A stretch of 64,000 bases of DNA from NCBI GenBank assembly GCA_950097015.1, contig CATNEN010000038.1, forward strand, positions 7,252,001-7,316,000. The letters are read 5' to 3'. Source of the DNA: Macrostomum hystrix (Eukaryota > Platyhelminthes > Macrostomidae). Below, piece after piece: positions 10,744 to 23,199 of the stretch (position 1 is the first letter of the stretch; every line of letters starts with the position of its first letter). Both the position numbers and the translations under genes were made by a program. Below the pieces are notes generated by a model. That model did not search any database. It was not told the DNA's origin and saw only the letters and a list, made by a program, of their open reading frames with translations.

Positions 10744-13700
10744 CTGCGCAGTGCGGCGGCCCGACGCTCGGCTGCCAGAATGCCGAGAAGTTCGCGCCGG
10801 CGGTGCAGTTGAGCAGCACGCTGCTGCCAGGCGAGGAGGCGTTCGCTCGGCAGACGAAGGCCACCCGGTCTCCCACCCGGAACGGGCCGGACACCTGCTC
10901 GGACAGGTTGCTGGCGTTCAGAGGCCCCGACAGCACGCTGGGGTCGAGACCGAACTGGCTGTCGGAGCACGTGACAGGCTGGCAGCTCAGCGATCCGCTG
11001 GCCTGCCACTGTGGACCTGGGACCGGCGGGTTGGGGCCAACTCAAAACGTGTTAAGGAGTAGCTTGGATGTGAGCCTCCGCTTAATTGGACCCCGTTTTC
11101 GCTTTCGCTGGACGTTTTACTATAATTTTACATCAATTAAACTTCTCATCCACGAAATTTCATATCCCAAAATTTACACCCCTAGATTCTGCATCCCAAA
11201 AATTCCACATCCACAAAGTCCACATTCCCAAATTCCACATCCCCAAAGTTTACATCCCTAAATTCCCCCAACCTAAATTTCATATCCAAAAATTCACATC
11301 CCTGAAATTTCCATCCCTGAATTGCACATCCCAAATTTCACATCCCAAATTTCACATCCCAAAATTCACATCCCTGAAATTTCCATCCCTGAATTGCACA
11401 TCCCAAATTTCACATCCCAAATTTCACATCCCAAAATTCACATCCCTGAAATTTCCATCCCTGAAATTTCCATCCCTCAATTTCCACATCCCTAAATGTC
11501 CCGGATTTTAAATCTTAAAATTTTATTTTGTTCCCCGAATTTCATATTTTTCTAACTAATGGCATTCACTTTCCGTTTATTTGTCTTTTATAGCTCTTGT
11601 CATAGTTAGGCAGTTACAGTTTGAGAGGATTAAAAGAACATTTAATCAAGAAAATGGAACTTCGGATGAAGCAGTGTCCCAATGACATTGTGCGTGTTCA
11701 ATAATTCCCGTAAGATTCAATTTTGAGTCCCCCATTGTGCCACTGGCTTGTATAATCTGGTCTGGAGAACCCCAGTCATTGTTTGCTTTATGCATCATTA
11801 TTCCATTTCGTGACATGATCAATACATGCGTACTCTTGCATTTGCCTCACTAAATAAAAGCTCTCAGCCGACAAAGGCTGGAGAAATGCTTTAAAAACTA
11901 AGTACTTTGACTAGTAACTCATTCATGCAGCTGTCTACCATGACTTTTTGTCATTTGTCTGACAGATCTAGCTCTTCATCTCAGAATCCCCATGTCCACA
12001 GACAAGCAAATTATTTGCATAACCATCCACCATTGCACACAACCCACTTCACAGCTGGATTAGTAAGGATCACCTATTCCTGCACAGCTGGATTAGTAAG
12101 GATCACCTATTCCTGCACAGCTGGATTAGTAAGGATCACCTATTCCTGCACAGCTGGATTAGTAAGGATCACCTATTCCTGCACAGCTGGATTAGTAAGG
12201 ATCACCTATTCCTGCACAGCTGGATTAGTAAGGATCACCTATTCCTGCACAGCTGGATTAGTAAGGATCACCTATTCCTGCACAGCTGGATTAGTAAGGA
12301 TCACCTATTCCTGCACAGCTGGATTAGTAAGGATCACCTATTCCTGCACAGCTGGATTAGTAAGGATCGCCTATTCCTGCACAGCTGGATTAGTAAGGAT
12401 CGCCTATTCCTGCACAGCTGGATTAGTAAGGATCACCTATTCCTGCACAGCTGGATTAGTAAGGATCACCTATTCCTGCACAGCTGGATTAGTAAGGATC
12501 ACCTATTCCTGCACAGCTGGATTAGTAAGGATCACCTATTCCTGCACAGCTGGATTAGTAAGGATCACCTATTCCTGCACAGCTGGATTAGTAAGGATCA
12601 CCTATTCCTGCACAGCTGGATTAGTAAGGATCACCTATTCCTGCACAGCTGGATTAGTAAGGATCACCTATTCCTGCACAGCTGGATTAGTAAGGATCGC
12701 CTATTCCTGCACAGCTGGATTAGTAAGGATCGCCTATTCCTGCACAGCTGGATTAGTAAGGATCACCTATTCCTGCACAGCTGGATTAGTAAGGATCACC
12801 TATTCCTGCACAGCTGGATTAGTAAGGATCACCTATTCCTGCACAGCTGGATTAGTAAGGATCACCTATTCCTGCACAGCTGGATTAGTAAGGATCACCT
12901 ATTCCTGCACAGCTGGATTAGTAAGGATCACCTATTCCTGCACAGCTGGATTAGTAAGGATCACCTATTCCTGCACAGCTGGATTAGTAAGGATCACCTA
13001 TTCCTGCACAGCTGGATTAGTAAGGATCACCTATTCCTGCACAGCTGGATTAGTAAGGATCACCTATTCCTGCACAGCTGGATTAGTAAGGATCACCTAT
13101 TCCTGCACAGCTGGATTAGTAAGGATCACCTATTCCTGCACAGCTGGATTAGTAAGGATCACCTATTCCTGCACAGCTGGATTAGTAAGGATCACCTATT
13201 CCTGCACTTTTTCAAGAGCTGACAACAATAAAATGAAGGAAAAGCAAACTAAGCAAAAGGACACACTTTTAGCCTAGGAGCAATGTTCCTCCACTCACCC
13301 AGCCGGCAGGTGGCCGTGCGCGAGTTCTCCATCGCGTCCTCGAAGCGGCTGTTGGGCCAGCAGGTGACGTTGGCTGTGCTGTTCACTGGCAGGTAGACTC
13401 GGCCGTCGCTCAAGGTCACGTTGCCCAGGTTGTTGCTGGGCAGGACAGTCGATCTCGTCAGGTTGTTCGGCAGCAGGCAGGGCTTCGGCTGGCACAGCAT
13501 CTCGGACGTCGCCGAGAGGGGCAGGTCGAGCACCGTCCAGTCGCCGGTGTTGCAGACAGCCAGCAGGGAGGCCTGGGAGTCACCCTGCAGACTCGAGTTC
13601 GGAGCCAGCGGGGCGAAGGCGCTGGACAGGCAGGACACGTTGGCGGCGAGGTCGGGGGCGGTGAAGGAGCTCGAGGGGAAGACGACCTGTCCGAAGCCCA

Positions 13701-16700
13701 CGAGTTGCGCCAGCTGGCTGTTGTTGCAGTGCTCTGTCGCAGTGGATGAGGGTTAGTTAATAACCGTTCAAGATTTTCACTATGGCTTGAACTTTACTAG
13801 AAACTCACCCACAAAAAATTGTAAGTATTTATGAGTGCGTGTGAAAATTCGGCCTGAATGACTAAGGGCAACAGAGAAGAGGACAATAAACTGAAGATGA
13901 AACTTTGCTCCGGGCTAATATTTGCCCCACAAACTGTGGATTGCTCCAGCGATCATGATAAAACCTGCGAGTAACCTTCTAGTGCCATATTTTAGCTCAG
14001 CTCACAGAGTGCGAATTCAACTGAGTAATCTCTATTTGGGTTGTGAAGAATAAGGGCAGTCTGTGACCCTTTCCCGTTCCAAACTGCTTCACAGTTTATA
14101 AGACGGTTTCTTTCGATTTCGGTGAGATTTTGAGTTGAGTAGTGAAAATGAATTCGTTGTAACTGCTGACTGCGTAATATAAATTTACGTGACTTACTTC
14201 GGCAGCTGAAGGCCTTGCTGGAGCCCACGCCGTGCCAGGCTGCAGTCGTCGGGTCGCTGTCTGAGAGGCCGCAGACGGCCAGCTCGCTGCAGCCGGGCTG
14301 TGGGAAGTACGGCTCGAGGCAGCTCAGCCGCACCAGAGTTGAGTAGGGCAGGTGCGAACTGTTGGCAAAGTCAAACGACGCGTTGAGCCGCGTCATTTAA
14401 GCGGCCTGCGGTTGGAGCACGACGGCTTCCGGCTGAGAACAGTTGAGCAGCTGGCAGGGTCCGGGAACTTCCGGCTCCCAGCGGTTGCCCAGTCGACAGG
14501 TGATGCTCAAGCGTCGGTTCTGCGTTGTCCGAGTGAAGCCCCTCCGGCATTCGTAGCCGAGGCTGTCGTCCACCTGGACTCCGGTCGGCGGCAGGCTTGC
14601 GAGCGCCTGGTCGGGGTTCAGCGAGCTGTACAGGCTGGAATTGCCGAGCCCAGGCGGCAGGGTCGAGCAGGCGGTGGCGCGGCAGCTCAGGTTGCCGAAG
14701 TAGGACCAGCTGCCGTTGATGCAGCTGATGACGAAGCCGGGCGCGCCGCCCGGCACTCCACCGACGCTGTAGTTGACGTTGCAGGTGAAGGCCAGGCTGA
14801 TGCCCTCCCAGGAGGTGTTGCCCAGGGTGGCGTTGGCCTTCGCATTCGCCACTGTTGGCGGGATTGAAACTCCACCGCAGTAGCCGGGAGAGCAGTCCAT
14901 GCTCACAGAGCTCCAGGTACCACCAGCCAGGCAGGTGACGGCCTGGCTGGATCCGGTGAGGCTCGGCTTGCAGGCGAAGGCGATCTGGTCACCCGGCCGC
15001 AAGGTGCCGTTCGCCAGCCGACCCGTCAGCTGCTGACTGCTGTCGCTGCTGAAGGCGTATGTTGAGCCATCGGCCGTGAAGCTGCTGATGTCGGTGGTGT
15101 CGTTCGGGTAGGCTGGCATCTGGCGGCAGGGCGGCGAGACACAGACTGGGATTCCGCTGTCCCAGACGGCGTCCTTGTCGAGAAGAGAAGTAAAATTAAT
15201 AAAGATTTCAGGAAGCCGAACATATGCTGAAGATGGTGTTGGTGTTTTTACAGATTCTGTATTTACAAAGACCCCGCTTCATCGGCGGCAGTTTATGACA
15301 CTATTTTCACTTGCATTTTTCCAATTAAAATAGTCATTATCTTAACCTGCGTGCACCGCCTCACGATCCTGCTGTTATATTTTGCTCCAGCAAATATATA
15401 ATTAGAAGCGCAGGTGTATTCGATCTGGCTAAACGGCAGCTTGGCGCGCTGTAGTTCTCGCGACGATAGCGAAGTATTCCAGGAAGCGCAAACGAGATGC
15501 CTTTCGTCCAGTTGACTATCAGTGTGCGGGTTCGGGCACGTCAGGGCTGAAAATTCGAAATGAACTCTGATATGCAATCCTGCAGAACAATTGTTTCACA
15601 CAGTTATTTTTTACATCTGCCCTGACTTTCTACATCTGTTCAGACAGTGTACACTGCACTGTGCCTTGGGGGTTGGCCCTCAAGGGCGCAAATTGTGTGA
15701 CAAGCCCACAAGCCTTCTCTCCGCGACTGCGATCCAAATAAATGAGGCCTCGACGTGGAATCGAGCTGAGGGACCTTGGTGCGAGATGCGAACGTGTTAA
15801 CCGCTCTTCCAATGCCCTTAATAGCTAGTTGATACTAAAAGATACATTAAGAAGTGCTTGAGAAAACATATACGAAACAGTCGATAACTAAACCCGTTCA
15901 AATTTCCAGTAAAAAGGTGATGAGAAAGGACTAATTTCAGTTTAAATTCAAGTTGGAAAAGCTCGTCTAAAATAGGAGAAATATTTTAAATAAAGGCTAT
16001 CTAACCAGTGCAAAGAACGGCCGTGTTCCGATTGTAGTCAAGTCCCTTGACCTCTTTCGGTTGAAAGCTTTTCCACTTGTACTGTACGATGAGGCCGTGT
16101 GTCTTGTCTTGTTTCAGGATATCGCTGTTGAGGCTGGAGCGGCACGGTGTGTCCGGCAGGCAGAACGATTGGCGCCTCCAGTTCGTCATGCCGGTGTCGA
16201 ACATCAGCGGCAGCATCAAGTAGTTCCCGGATGTGATCAGCGAGCCAGGTAAAATTGATTCGTTCAAAAATTTCCTGGGAAAAGAATAGAAGAGTTTTAC
16301 CAGCTAGAGGCACAAGGGGGTCATTGGCAGAGCGTTTTACGCATTTGCCTCTCGCATAATGGTCCCTGAGCTCGATTCCGTAGCGAGGCCACATTATATA
16401 CGGGCCCAGCAGCTGAGAGAGGGCTTGGGGGCTCTTCATGCAATTTAAGCCCTTAAGGTGCAGTGAGAGTGTACACTGCCTGACGATGAGAAAGTCAGGG
16501 CAAATGTAAACACCTGTGTGTGTGTGCTCAGGAGTCAGCGGAACGGGCAGAATTGCCTCCTCGCTGGCTGTGGGTCTAGTGTCACCAAATGATGTGCCAT
16601 TGCCCGCAGCCCTCCTGCAATTATTATTCAATTATAATTAGAAGCACACCCGCAGTTACGAGTACTCAAATGCTGGCCAAAGGACGTGTGCAGTTCCAGT

Positions 16701-19700
16701 ACGTGGTCTGAAGAGACCCACCCAAGTTTCTGCCCCAGCTGATTCTGGTACCCACTGCTGGTTGAACTACTCGTAAATCAATCGGGATTCAGTGAGCTAC
16801 AAGCTGGGCATGCAATCGCATCTGCATGTTTGACATAAATGGCGCGGATGACCCTAGGGCCACTTTGCCCTCATTGTTTCAGAAACGATGCGTGTAAAAT
16901 CTGTGTTTGAGGCGTCAACAAACCAAAGTTTGTTCCTCTTGTCCGCAGTCTCCGCCTGAGCCGGCCTGCCATTGCCCCGCTCGCAGAAAAGGTTGTAACT
17001 GCTGTATGAGTAGTCGTGGTCCGGTTTCAGCTTGGTCGAATGCACGCAGTAGCTCTGGTTTTCCGGGGACCCATCGTCCTGGCTAGCAACAGCGTTAGCT
17101 GGGCTGCAGGCCAAGTAGGCCTCGGCCGAGGAGTTGGCTGCAATATTTTAGGACTCTGTTAGCAGTAGAAATAACACGCTATTTCCCCCCTGAGGAAAGA
17201 CTACGGGGTATTTCAAATACCCCTGCGTACTTCTCGATAGCTCCAAAACCGAGTGACCAATTGTCGGGAGATTCCACCATATGATTAGAAATTTTCACCC
17301 TTCTCGATGAACTGACTTTCAAAGCCGTCCGACGTCGCTATCGTCGAGACATTCAGCGATACTTGTTGACAAGTACAACAAACATTGTTCTGTGCCGAAT
17401 CCATATTCGTTAAATAACATAACAACTAACAATAATAATAATAATAATTGTTATAATAATAATAATAATAAAATAATAATAATTGCAGGAGGGCTGCGGT
17501 CAATGGCACATCATTAAGTGACACTAGACCCGCAGCCAGCGAGGAGGCAGTTCTGCTGTACTGTACGCAGTACTGGAGACAGATACTGTACGCAGGCACA
17601 CACTCACACAGGTGTGTACATCTGCCCTGACTTTCTCATCGTCAGGCGGTGTGCACTCTCACTGCGCCTTGGAGGTTGGCCCTCAAGGGCGTAAATTGCA
17701 CGACAAGCCCCCAAGCCTTCTCTCCACGGCTGCGCCTCGCCGTGGACTCAAACTTAGGGACCGTGGTGCGAGAGGCAAACGCGTTAACCGCTCTGCCACC
17801 GACCCCCTTAACAATATAGCAAATTCTATATAATTCACAATTATATTGTATAATATAATTATCAACATTATAATCGACAATATGTTGTCTAGTTTTTTGC
17901 CGATTTAAGCTTAAAATTTTGGCAAAGTTCTGTATTTTCGTGGCGATCGTTTAAACACTAGCGTATGTCAGGGATACTGAAAAAGAAGTGGGTATTTAAA
18001 AATACCAAAGTGCCCTTTATTCTCTTAAAAAGACTCATTTAGCTCTCGTAGTAGATAATATAATAGTGTACTATTTCTGTTTGGGAATTTAACTTGTAAA
18101 AGCGAATTCAAATAAAAAAGCCAGAATGCACAACAAAATCATCAGTACGCACATGCCATGCTTTCTGAGATTTTTTGTGAGCACGAAACTTTTCCGCAGA
18201 AAATTTACCCGCCATAGCGCCCTTTCATATAGCGACATTTCCCACAGCGACCTTTCCCATAGCGACCTTTCCCATAGCGACCTTTCCCATAGCGACATTT
18301 CCCATAGCGACATTTCACATAGCGAAATTTCCCATAGCGACCTTTCCCATAGCGACATTTCTCATAGCGACATTTCACATAGCGACATTTCCCATAGCGA
18401 CATTTCCCAAAGCGAGATTTCACAGCGAGCTTTCCCACAGCGACCTTTCCCATAGCGACCTTTCCCATAGCGACTTTCCCATAGCGACATTTCACATAGC
18501 GACCTTTCTCATGGCGACCTTTCCCATAGCGAAATTTCACAGAGCGACCTTTCTCATGGCGACCTTTCCCATAGCGACCTTTTCCATAGCGAGCTTTCCC
18601 ACAGCGACCATTCCCATTGTGACAATTCCCATAGCGACCTTTGCCATAGCAAGCTTTTCCCGCTGTAGGCTTCTCTGTAGCGATGCTTTCACACAGCTAG
18701 AGTTACTTCGCAATGCAATTATGAAAATCTCAACAAAAGCCCCCAGCAGGATTCTGTTTTGTTATTCGAAACTGATTGTGTCTATGACGATGCACTTACG
18801 CAGAGGGAAATACTCGCATAATGGGTACATCTGAGTGGCTGTGGACACTGCGGCATAGAGAAACGCGCCATCGACCCGTTTTAGAGCGATCAGGTTGTAG
18901 TGGTTGTCAACAGAGCTGCTGTACCACTGATCCGGCGGCGGAGTAAAGCTCGGACCGAAAAAGTTCCAGGCTAGAGCAACCGGTGCGCCTCCGGAATACG
19001 CGAATGGCAGATAATTCCAGTTTGTGCACAGCTCCTTGTCATTCAAAATGCTGCTAAGTGTGGCACTGGAGTTTAGAAAACAAGTGATTGATATGCATTA
19101 TGATATCGAATAATGAACAGGTTCTGGCTAGCAGCCGTGAGGCCCTTAGCGAGTTAGGGCCAACTATGTGAATTCCGCGGCGAGTTAGGGCCAACTTAGA
19201 AGGTACAGAGAGAGTGTGCACTCACTGTCTGACGATGAGAAAGTCCAGGGCTAGATGTACACACCTGTGTGAGTGTGTGCTGCCTACAGTATCTGTGTGC
19301 GTGTGTGCACAGGAGTCAGTGCAATGTGCGACATCGCCTCTTTGCCGGCTGCAGGTCTAACATCACAGCACTCCTGAAATTTCCATTGCTATTATTTAGT
19401 TCATCTGTTAGGCCACCATATTGCCAGAATTCGTGCATGCTGTTGTCAATGTCTTTTACGCCTGTTCCGGGATGCGTCAACTGCATGCGTGGTTTTGTCA
19501 AAGCGCTCGACACTTCAAACTTTACGGACTTTGCTCTTTAGATGCTGAATATTTGCTTGATGAATCCGAATACTGCACTATTATACGTGCACTAATTGGA
19601 CCCAAAAAATCCTAATTTCTTACTCGTGCACTCCTGAAATAGTTTCCTAATTGATTTTATAGCACAGAAACGCTGTCTAGGTGCTAGAATTAAGGAGTCA

Positions 19701-20037
19701 AGAGCATTAACTCACTTGCGGTATATTTGGCACACCAGTTCACTCACTTCTCAGCAAAGAGCTTTGTAAACGCGTCCAAGGCTCTAGAATCGTTGAGTGG
19801 GCTGAAAATCCGATAACCATTTTCTGTCAGCGTCAGGCAGTCTGCGGCATAGGCCGAGTACAATTGCGAGCTGTCGTACTTCAACGAGCTGTCAACCGGG
19901 TAGCGAAAGATGTACTCAGTGTTCAGATAGACTGTCTTGATGTAGTCCCACGGAATGCCTGAGCACAGCATGGGGCAGAGGCAGCAGCTCATGAGCCACC
20001 ACAGATGACAAGAGACTGCGCCTATGCGAGTAGGCAT
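10744..20037 (-). CDS. Secreted C-type-lectin-like / Sushi (CCP) protein, 8 exons mapped
   Basis: Exons (high to low): 20037-19748, 19065-18800, 17137-16864, 16274-16006, 15546-15347, 15173-14198, 13733-13299, 11016-10744. Every junction has GT-AG ends, and the phases 2,1,2,1,0,1,1 match. This gives about 994 codons; the 3' end was not found. A signal peptide begins at MPTRIGAVSCHLWWLMSCCL; an in-frame ATG also exists at 20103. Exons 1-2 and 3-4 each encode one unit resembling a C-type lectin domain (the first ends MYPLCEYFPL). Exons 5-8 encode eight Sushi/CCP modules, each with paired cysteines and a late Trp, for example CLAGGTWSSVSMDC, and many N-glycosylation sequons. The architecture fits a secreted recognition or complement-like adhesion protein. 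Odd: CCP module 5 is broken by an in-frame TAA at 14397-14399, with homologous sequence continuing in the same frame. The gene is therefore a pseudogene, a polymorphic or erroneous allele, or read through. The lectin call is weaker than the CCP call. Confidence 0.8.
11130..11510. repeat. Degenerate CACATCCC minisatellite (intron 7)
   Basis: Short units such as TTCCACATCCCAAAATTC repeat imperfectly. A longer period of about 72 bp is visible in the second half, where a block with GAAATTTCCATCCCTGAATT occurs twice. It lies in the last mapped intron of the lectin/Sushi gene, close to exon 8. Confidence 0.85.
12048..13207. repeat. 33-bp minisatellite with higher-order duplication (intron 7)
   Basis: About 35 nearly identical 33-bp units, each containing ACAGCTGGATTAGTAAGGAT. 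Four units carry a GATCGCC variant instead of GATCACC, in two adjacent pairs eight units apart, so a ten-unit block was duplicated. Because 33 is divisible by 3, a long open frame runs through it; this is not a gene. It sits in an intron of the lectin/Sushi gene. Confidence 0.95.
15605..15815 (-). mobile_element. SINE2 copy (intron 4 of lectin/Sushi gene)
   Basis: Reverse-strand SINE2: the body GTTGGCCCTCAAGGGCGCAA, then the head, whose reverse complement reads as a Leu/Ser-type tRNA (plus strand GTTAACCGCTCTTCCAATGC). The tail is truncated. Confidence 0.8.
16308..16625 (+). mobile_element. SINE2 copy (intron 3 of lectin/Sushi gene)
   Basis: Near-full-length forward copy. The tRNA-like head has TTGGCAGAGCG (A box) and GAGCTCGATTCC (B box). 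The body includes GTGTACACTGCCTGACGATG. The tail has GGGCAGAATTGCCTCCTCGC and CAGCCCTCCTGCAATTATTA. Confidence 0.85.
16640..16830. other. Degenerate SINE-like remnant
   Basis: Contains CCCCAGCTGATTCTGGTACCC and other pieces resembling the SINE1 core, but too eroded to align by eye over its length. It lies in intron 3 of the lectin/Sushi gene. Confidence 0.35.
17165..18035. mobile_element. Foldback/MITE-like element, interrupted by SINE2 (intron 2)
   Basis: The left tip GGGGTATTTCAAATACCCC (near 17206) is followed by a left arm with CTATCGTCGAGACATTCAGC. The right arm has GTATTTTCGTGGCGATCG (near 17933) and GGGTATTTAAAAATACC (near 17988). Same family as the element at 6.5-7.3 kb. A SINE2 copy splits the two arms. 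Confidence 0.65.
17480..17808 (-). mobile_element. SINE2 copy inside the foldback element
   Basis: Near-full-length reverse copy, from GGAGGGCTGCGGTCAATGGC (tail) to GTTAACCGCTCTGCCACCGA (head). It is preceded by an AAT microsatellite that is the element's 3' tail. Confidence 0.85.
18205..18665. repeat. 14-bp minisatellite (intron 2)
   Basis: About 33 units of CCCATAGCGACCTT with frequent ACATTT/GACATTT variants. It lies in intron 2 of the lectin/Sushi gene between the foldback element and exon 2. Confidence 0.95.
19195..19385 (+). mobile_element. SINE2 3' fragment (intron 1)
   Basis: Forward copy lacking the tRNA head. It retains CTGTCTGACGATGAGAAAGT and the GTGTGTGCACAGGAGTCAGT tail portion. 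Confidence 0.75.
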
Positions 20038-20103
20038 GATGCTCAAAATGCGATACGTGAGATTGGAACTAGCAATGCGCTCTGCATTAGTTGGGGGATG
20101 CAT

Positions 20104-20755
20104 TAAAGTCCTGGGATTTTTTCTACCAAATAGCAGCTGTTGTCATAGTTGCCAGGGTCAACACAAGAGTAGAAGAAGGAGGTTTACAATACAGCGACAG
20201 TTTTGTTTTATTCAAGTAAATAATGCGGTTTTTTACAAATACCAATTCGATTGCAAAGGAGGCAAAATACTTGAAAAAACTTTGTATCATAACAAATTCT
20301 CTATCAGCAACGGAAGGCCTTTGAACTTAAAGGCGTGAATAAAAACGACACAGCGGCATGAAATCCGGAGAAAAAACCTAGAAAACGCTACCTTGGTCTG
20401 CAAAGGCATTGTTTAAAACAGTTTCAATGAGATTTTCTATAAAATTCTCTCTTCCTTCGGAATTGTTAATGCCAGACAGCCAGTGACCCCGGATGAGTGA
20501 GACACAAAAGCTTTCCAGTCAACACTATTCTTTTCTAAATTCTTAGCCACTAAAGTTCCATTGCGTTGTGATTTCTCTTTCTCGAGTCTCTTTTGTTAAG
20601 CTTCGAAACATATAGAATATCGGTCAATGTAGTTTACTATAGTTTCACAGATGCCATAACAAACTGTTGCGCAAAAAGTCAGGGAACTGACTGTGAATGG
20701 CTGTTTCCTGAAAATATGGCCTGGCCAATATCGGGGCCGGTCCGATCGGTTATTT
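20104..20755. other. Upstream region of lectin/Sushi gene, nothing definite
   Basis: AT-rich DNA upstream of the first exon. No convincing TATA box on the minus strand and no coding region. Confidence 0.45.
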
Positions 20756-20764
20756 CTTGTCTTA

Positions 20765-21715
20765 TTCCACCTGTTCCTCTAACAACACCTGTTCCTCTAA
20801 CACCACCTGTTCCTCTAACACCACCTGTTCCTCTAACACCACCTGTTCCTCTAACACCACCTGTTCCTCTAACACCACCTGTTCCTCTAACACCACCTGT
20901 TCCTCTAACACCACCTGTTCCTCTAACACCACCTGTTCCTCTAACACCACCTGTTCCTCTAACAACACCTGTTCCTCTAACACCACCTGTTCCTCTAACA
21001 ACACCTGTTCCTCTAACACCACCTGTTCCTCTAACAACACCTGCTCCTCTAACAACACCTGTTCCTCTAACAACACCTGTTCCTCTAACAACACCTGTTC
21101 CTCTAACAACACCTGTTCCTCTAACAACACTGTTCCTCTAACAACACCTGCTCCTCTAACAACACCTGTTCCTCTAACAACACCTGTTCCTCTAACAACA
21201 CCTGTTCCTCTAACAACACTGTTCCTCTAACAACACCTGCTCCTCTAACAACACCTGTTCCTCTAACAACACCTGTTCCTCTAACAGCACTGTTCCTCTA
21301 ACACCACCTGTTCTTCTAACACCACCTGTTCATCTAACACCACCTGTTCCTCTAACACCACCTGTTCATCTAACACCACCTGTTCATCTAACAACACTGT
21401 TCCCGCAACACCACCTGTTCCTCTAACACCACCTGTTCCTCTAACAGCACCTGTTCCTCTAACAGCACCTGTTCCTCTAACAGCACCTGTTCCTCTAACA
21501 GCACCTGTTCCTCTAACACCACCTGTTCCTCTAACACTGCCTGTTCCTCTAACACCACCTGTTCCTCTAACACCACCTGTTCATCTAACAACACCTGTTC
21601 CTCTAACACCAACTGTTCCTCTAACACTGCTTGTTCCTCTAACACCACCTGTTCCTCTAACACCACCTGTTCCTCTAACACCACCTGTTCCTCTAACCCC
21701 GCAACACCTGTAACA
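20765..21715. repeat. 18-bp minisatellite
   Basis: About 52 units of ACCTGTTCCTCTAACACC with AAC/AGC and CAT variants. Several 16-bp units (missing CC) break the frame. It shares the CACCTGTTC core with the array at the window start, which may be coincidence. Open frames through it on both strands are repeat artefacts. Confidence 0.95.
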
Positions 21716-21724
21716 CTACCTGTA

Positions 21725-23090
21725 AGAGGCACAACATCTGCATCTGTATTTATGCGTAAGTAGTAAGTATTAAGTAGTAAATAGTTACGTTGTCTACTAC
21801 TTGTCAGTAGCCCAATACAATACTATAAGACTGTCTCTGCACTTGAATCGAAATCTTAGCAAATCTTTCGATAAATTGCTCAGAAAGTTCAAGTAAGCAA
21901 TTGTTCCGTGTGCAAAATTTTGAACTCAAAATCATCTGTCAGTTGAGTGAGGCAACATGTAAATGATATAGATCTGCCCATTATATTCTTTGTGATGATC
22001 AGTTTTCATAACTGATGTTGTACACAACCGAGGCAAATATTCTAAGCGAATTCGTTGTACGAGTTTGTGTCCTCGTAGATGAGTATAAAATCTGTTGCTC
22101 AGGGAAGTATTTCAGAGGTTGGGCATGTTCTTGACGAGTGCGTTAGGAACTAGACCTTGTTATGAGATCTGCAGAACCCCTTAGCCCTCAATTTGATCAG
22201 TATATGCCAACTCGAGGTAAAATTGGTTCTCTGTTTTTCGATCGATTATCCTAGACACGGTTCGCTGAGAACTAAAAATATATTCACATATCTAATAAGG
22301 AAGATTATAGCATGGCTTGATGAATCTTTCGAGTCAGATATCCTGAGATGGCAAGGTTAGAAAATAGAGTTTTCTGTTGTTAGCAGAGTTAAAGATTGAT
22401 GGCGAACCTAGAACAAAATTAGCAGAACAAAACTTGACGTCAAAGTGCGAGCGCATATGAAATAAGCGTACTATGCGGTGACAACAAAGGATTTTTTGGT
22501 TGACAATGCGCAGATGAGTTAGTGCTGTTTTAACAACACCGACCCGAAACAATGAAAACCAGCGGCTCGTTGCTTCAAGGGAAGGAAGGATAGTAATAAA
22601 GCAAGGGACTTTTGCAGTTGCCGTCGCGAATGGAACAGAGAAACATGAAATACACGGGGAGCGATTGGTACAGTGGCGGCGCAGATCAGGTAAAATTTAA
22701 CCGACGCATTTTACTGGCCCAGTGCAAACCGCGTGCAAAGTGAAATTTGGCGTTCGGTTCTGCGTGGCTAGATTTCTTGGAAAATGAACGACAAAGAATT
22801 ACTAAATCACGATGATGAATGCTTTTAAAATATTCCCTTTCATCTGACTCGGCAGGTCACTAGGCCAGTAAATCGCGCACATCAAGTTTATTCGTGCTAA
22901 AAGAAAGGCAAGGGTGCAGCCCACAAGAGACAAACTGCTACTTGTGATTCAGAGAACAGTATAATACAGTTCATGCTCTTGTATACTCAAAAAAACTAAA
23001 CTGAAATTTATGGAGGCTGTGCGCTGGCAGTTCGACTTCACGAAAGACGATCACCAAAGCCTTGATTTCTTGACTCAAAAAACAATTATT
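21725..23090. other. Intergenic, 3' of the BK channel gene
   Basis: AT-rich sequence without recognisable coding, SINE or tandem-repeat content. Confidence 0.5.
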
Positions 23091-23092
23091 CT

Positions 23093-23098
23093 TTTATT
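23093..23098 (-). terminator. Polyadenylation signal AATAAA of the BK gene
   Basis: TTTATT on the plus strand, AATAAA in the sense of the gene, about 105 bp downstream of its stop codon. This is a normal spacing for a short 3' UTR. Confidence 0.55.
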
Positions 23099-23199
23099 GA
23101 CTAATTTTCCCGAATCGCTCTTGATTGATCAGTCTCGCTGAACTTATTTAGCTGCCCTAGAAGCTTCAGTATTGACGAGTCGGTCATCAGCGCACAGCC

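Noticed and set aside
11907-13277. 456-codon frame of repeated TAGLVRITYSC
   Set aside because: It is a 33-bp minisatellite whose length is divisible by three. It lies in an intron of a gene on the other strand and has no homology or gene signals.
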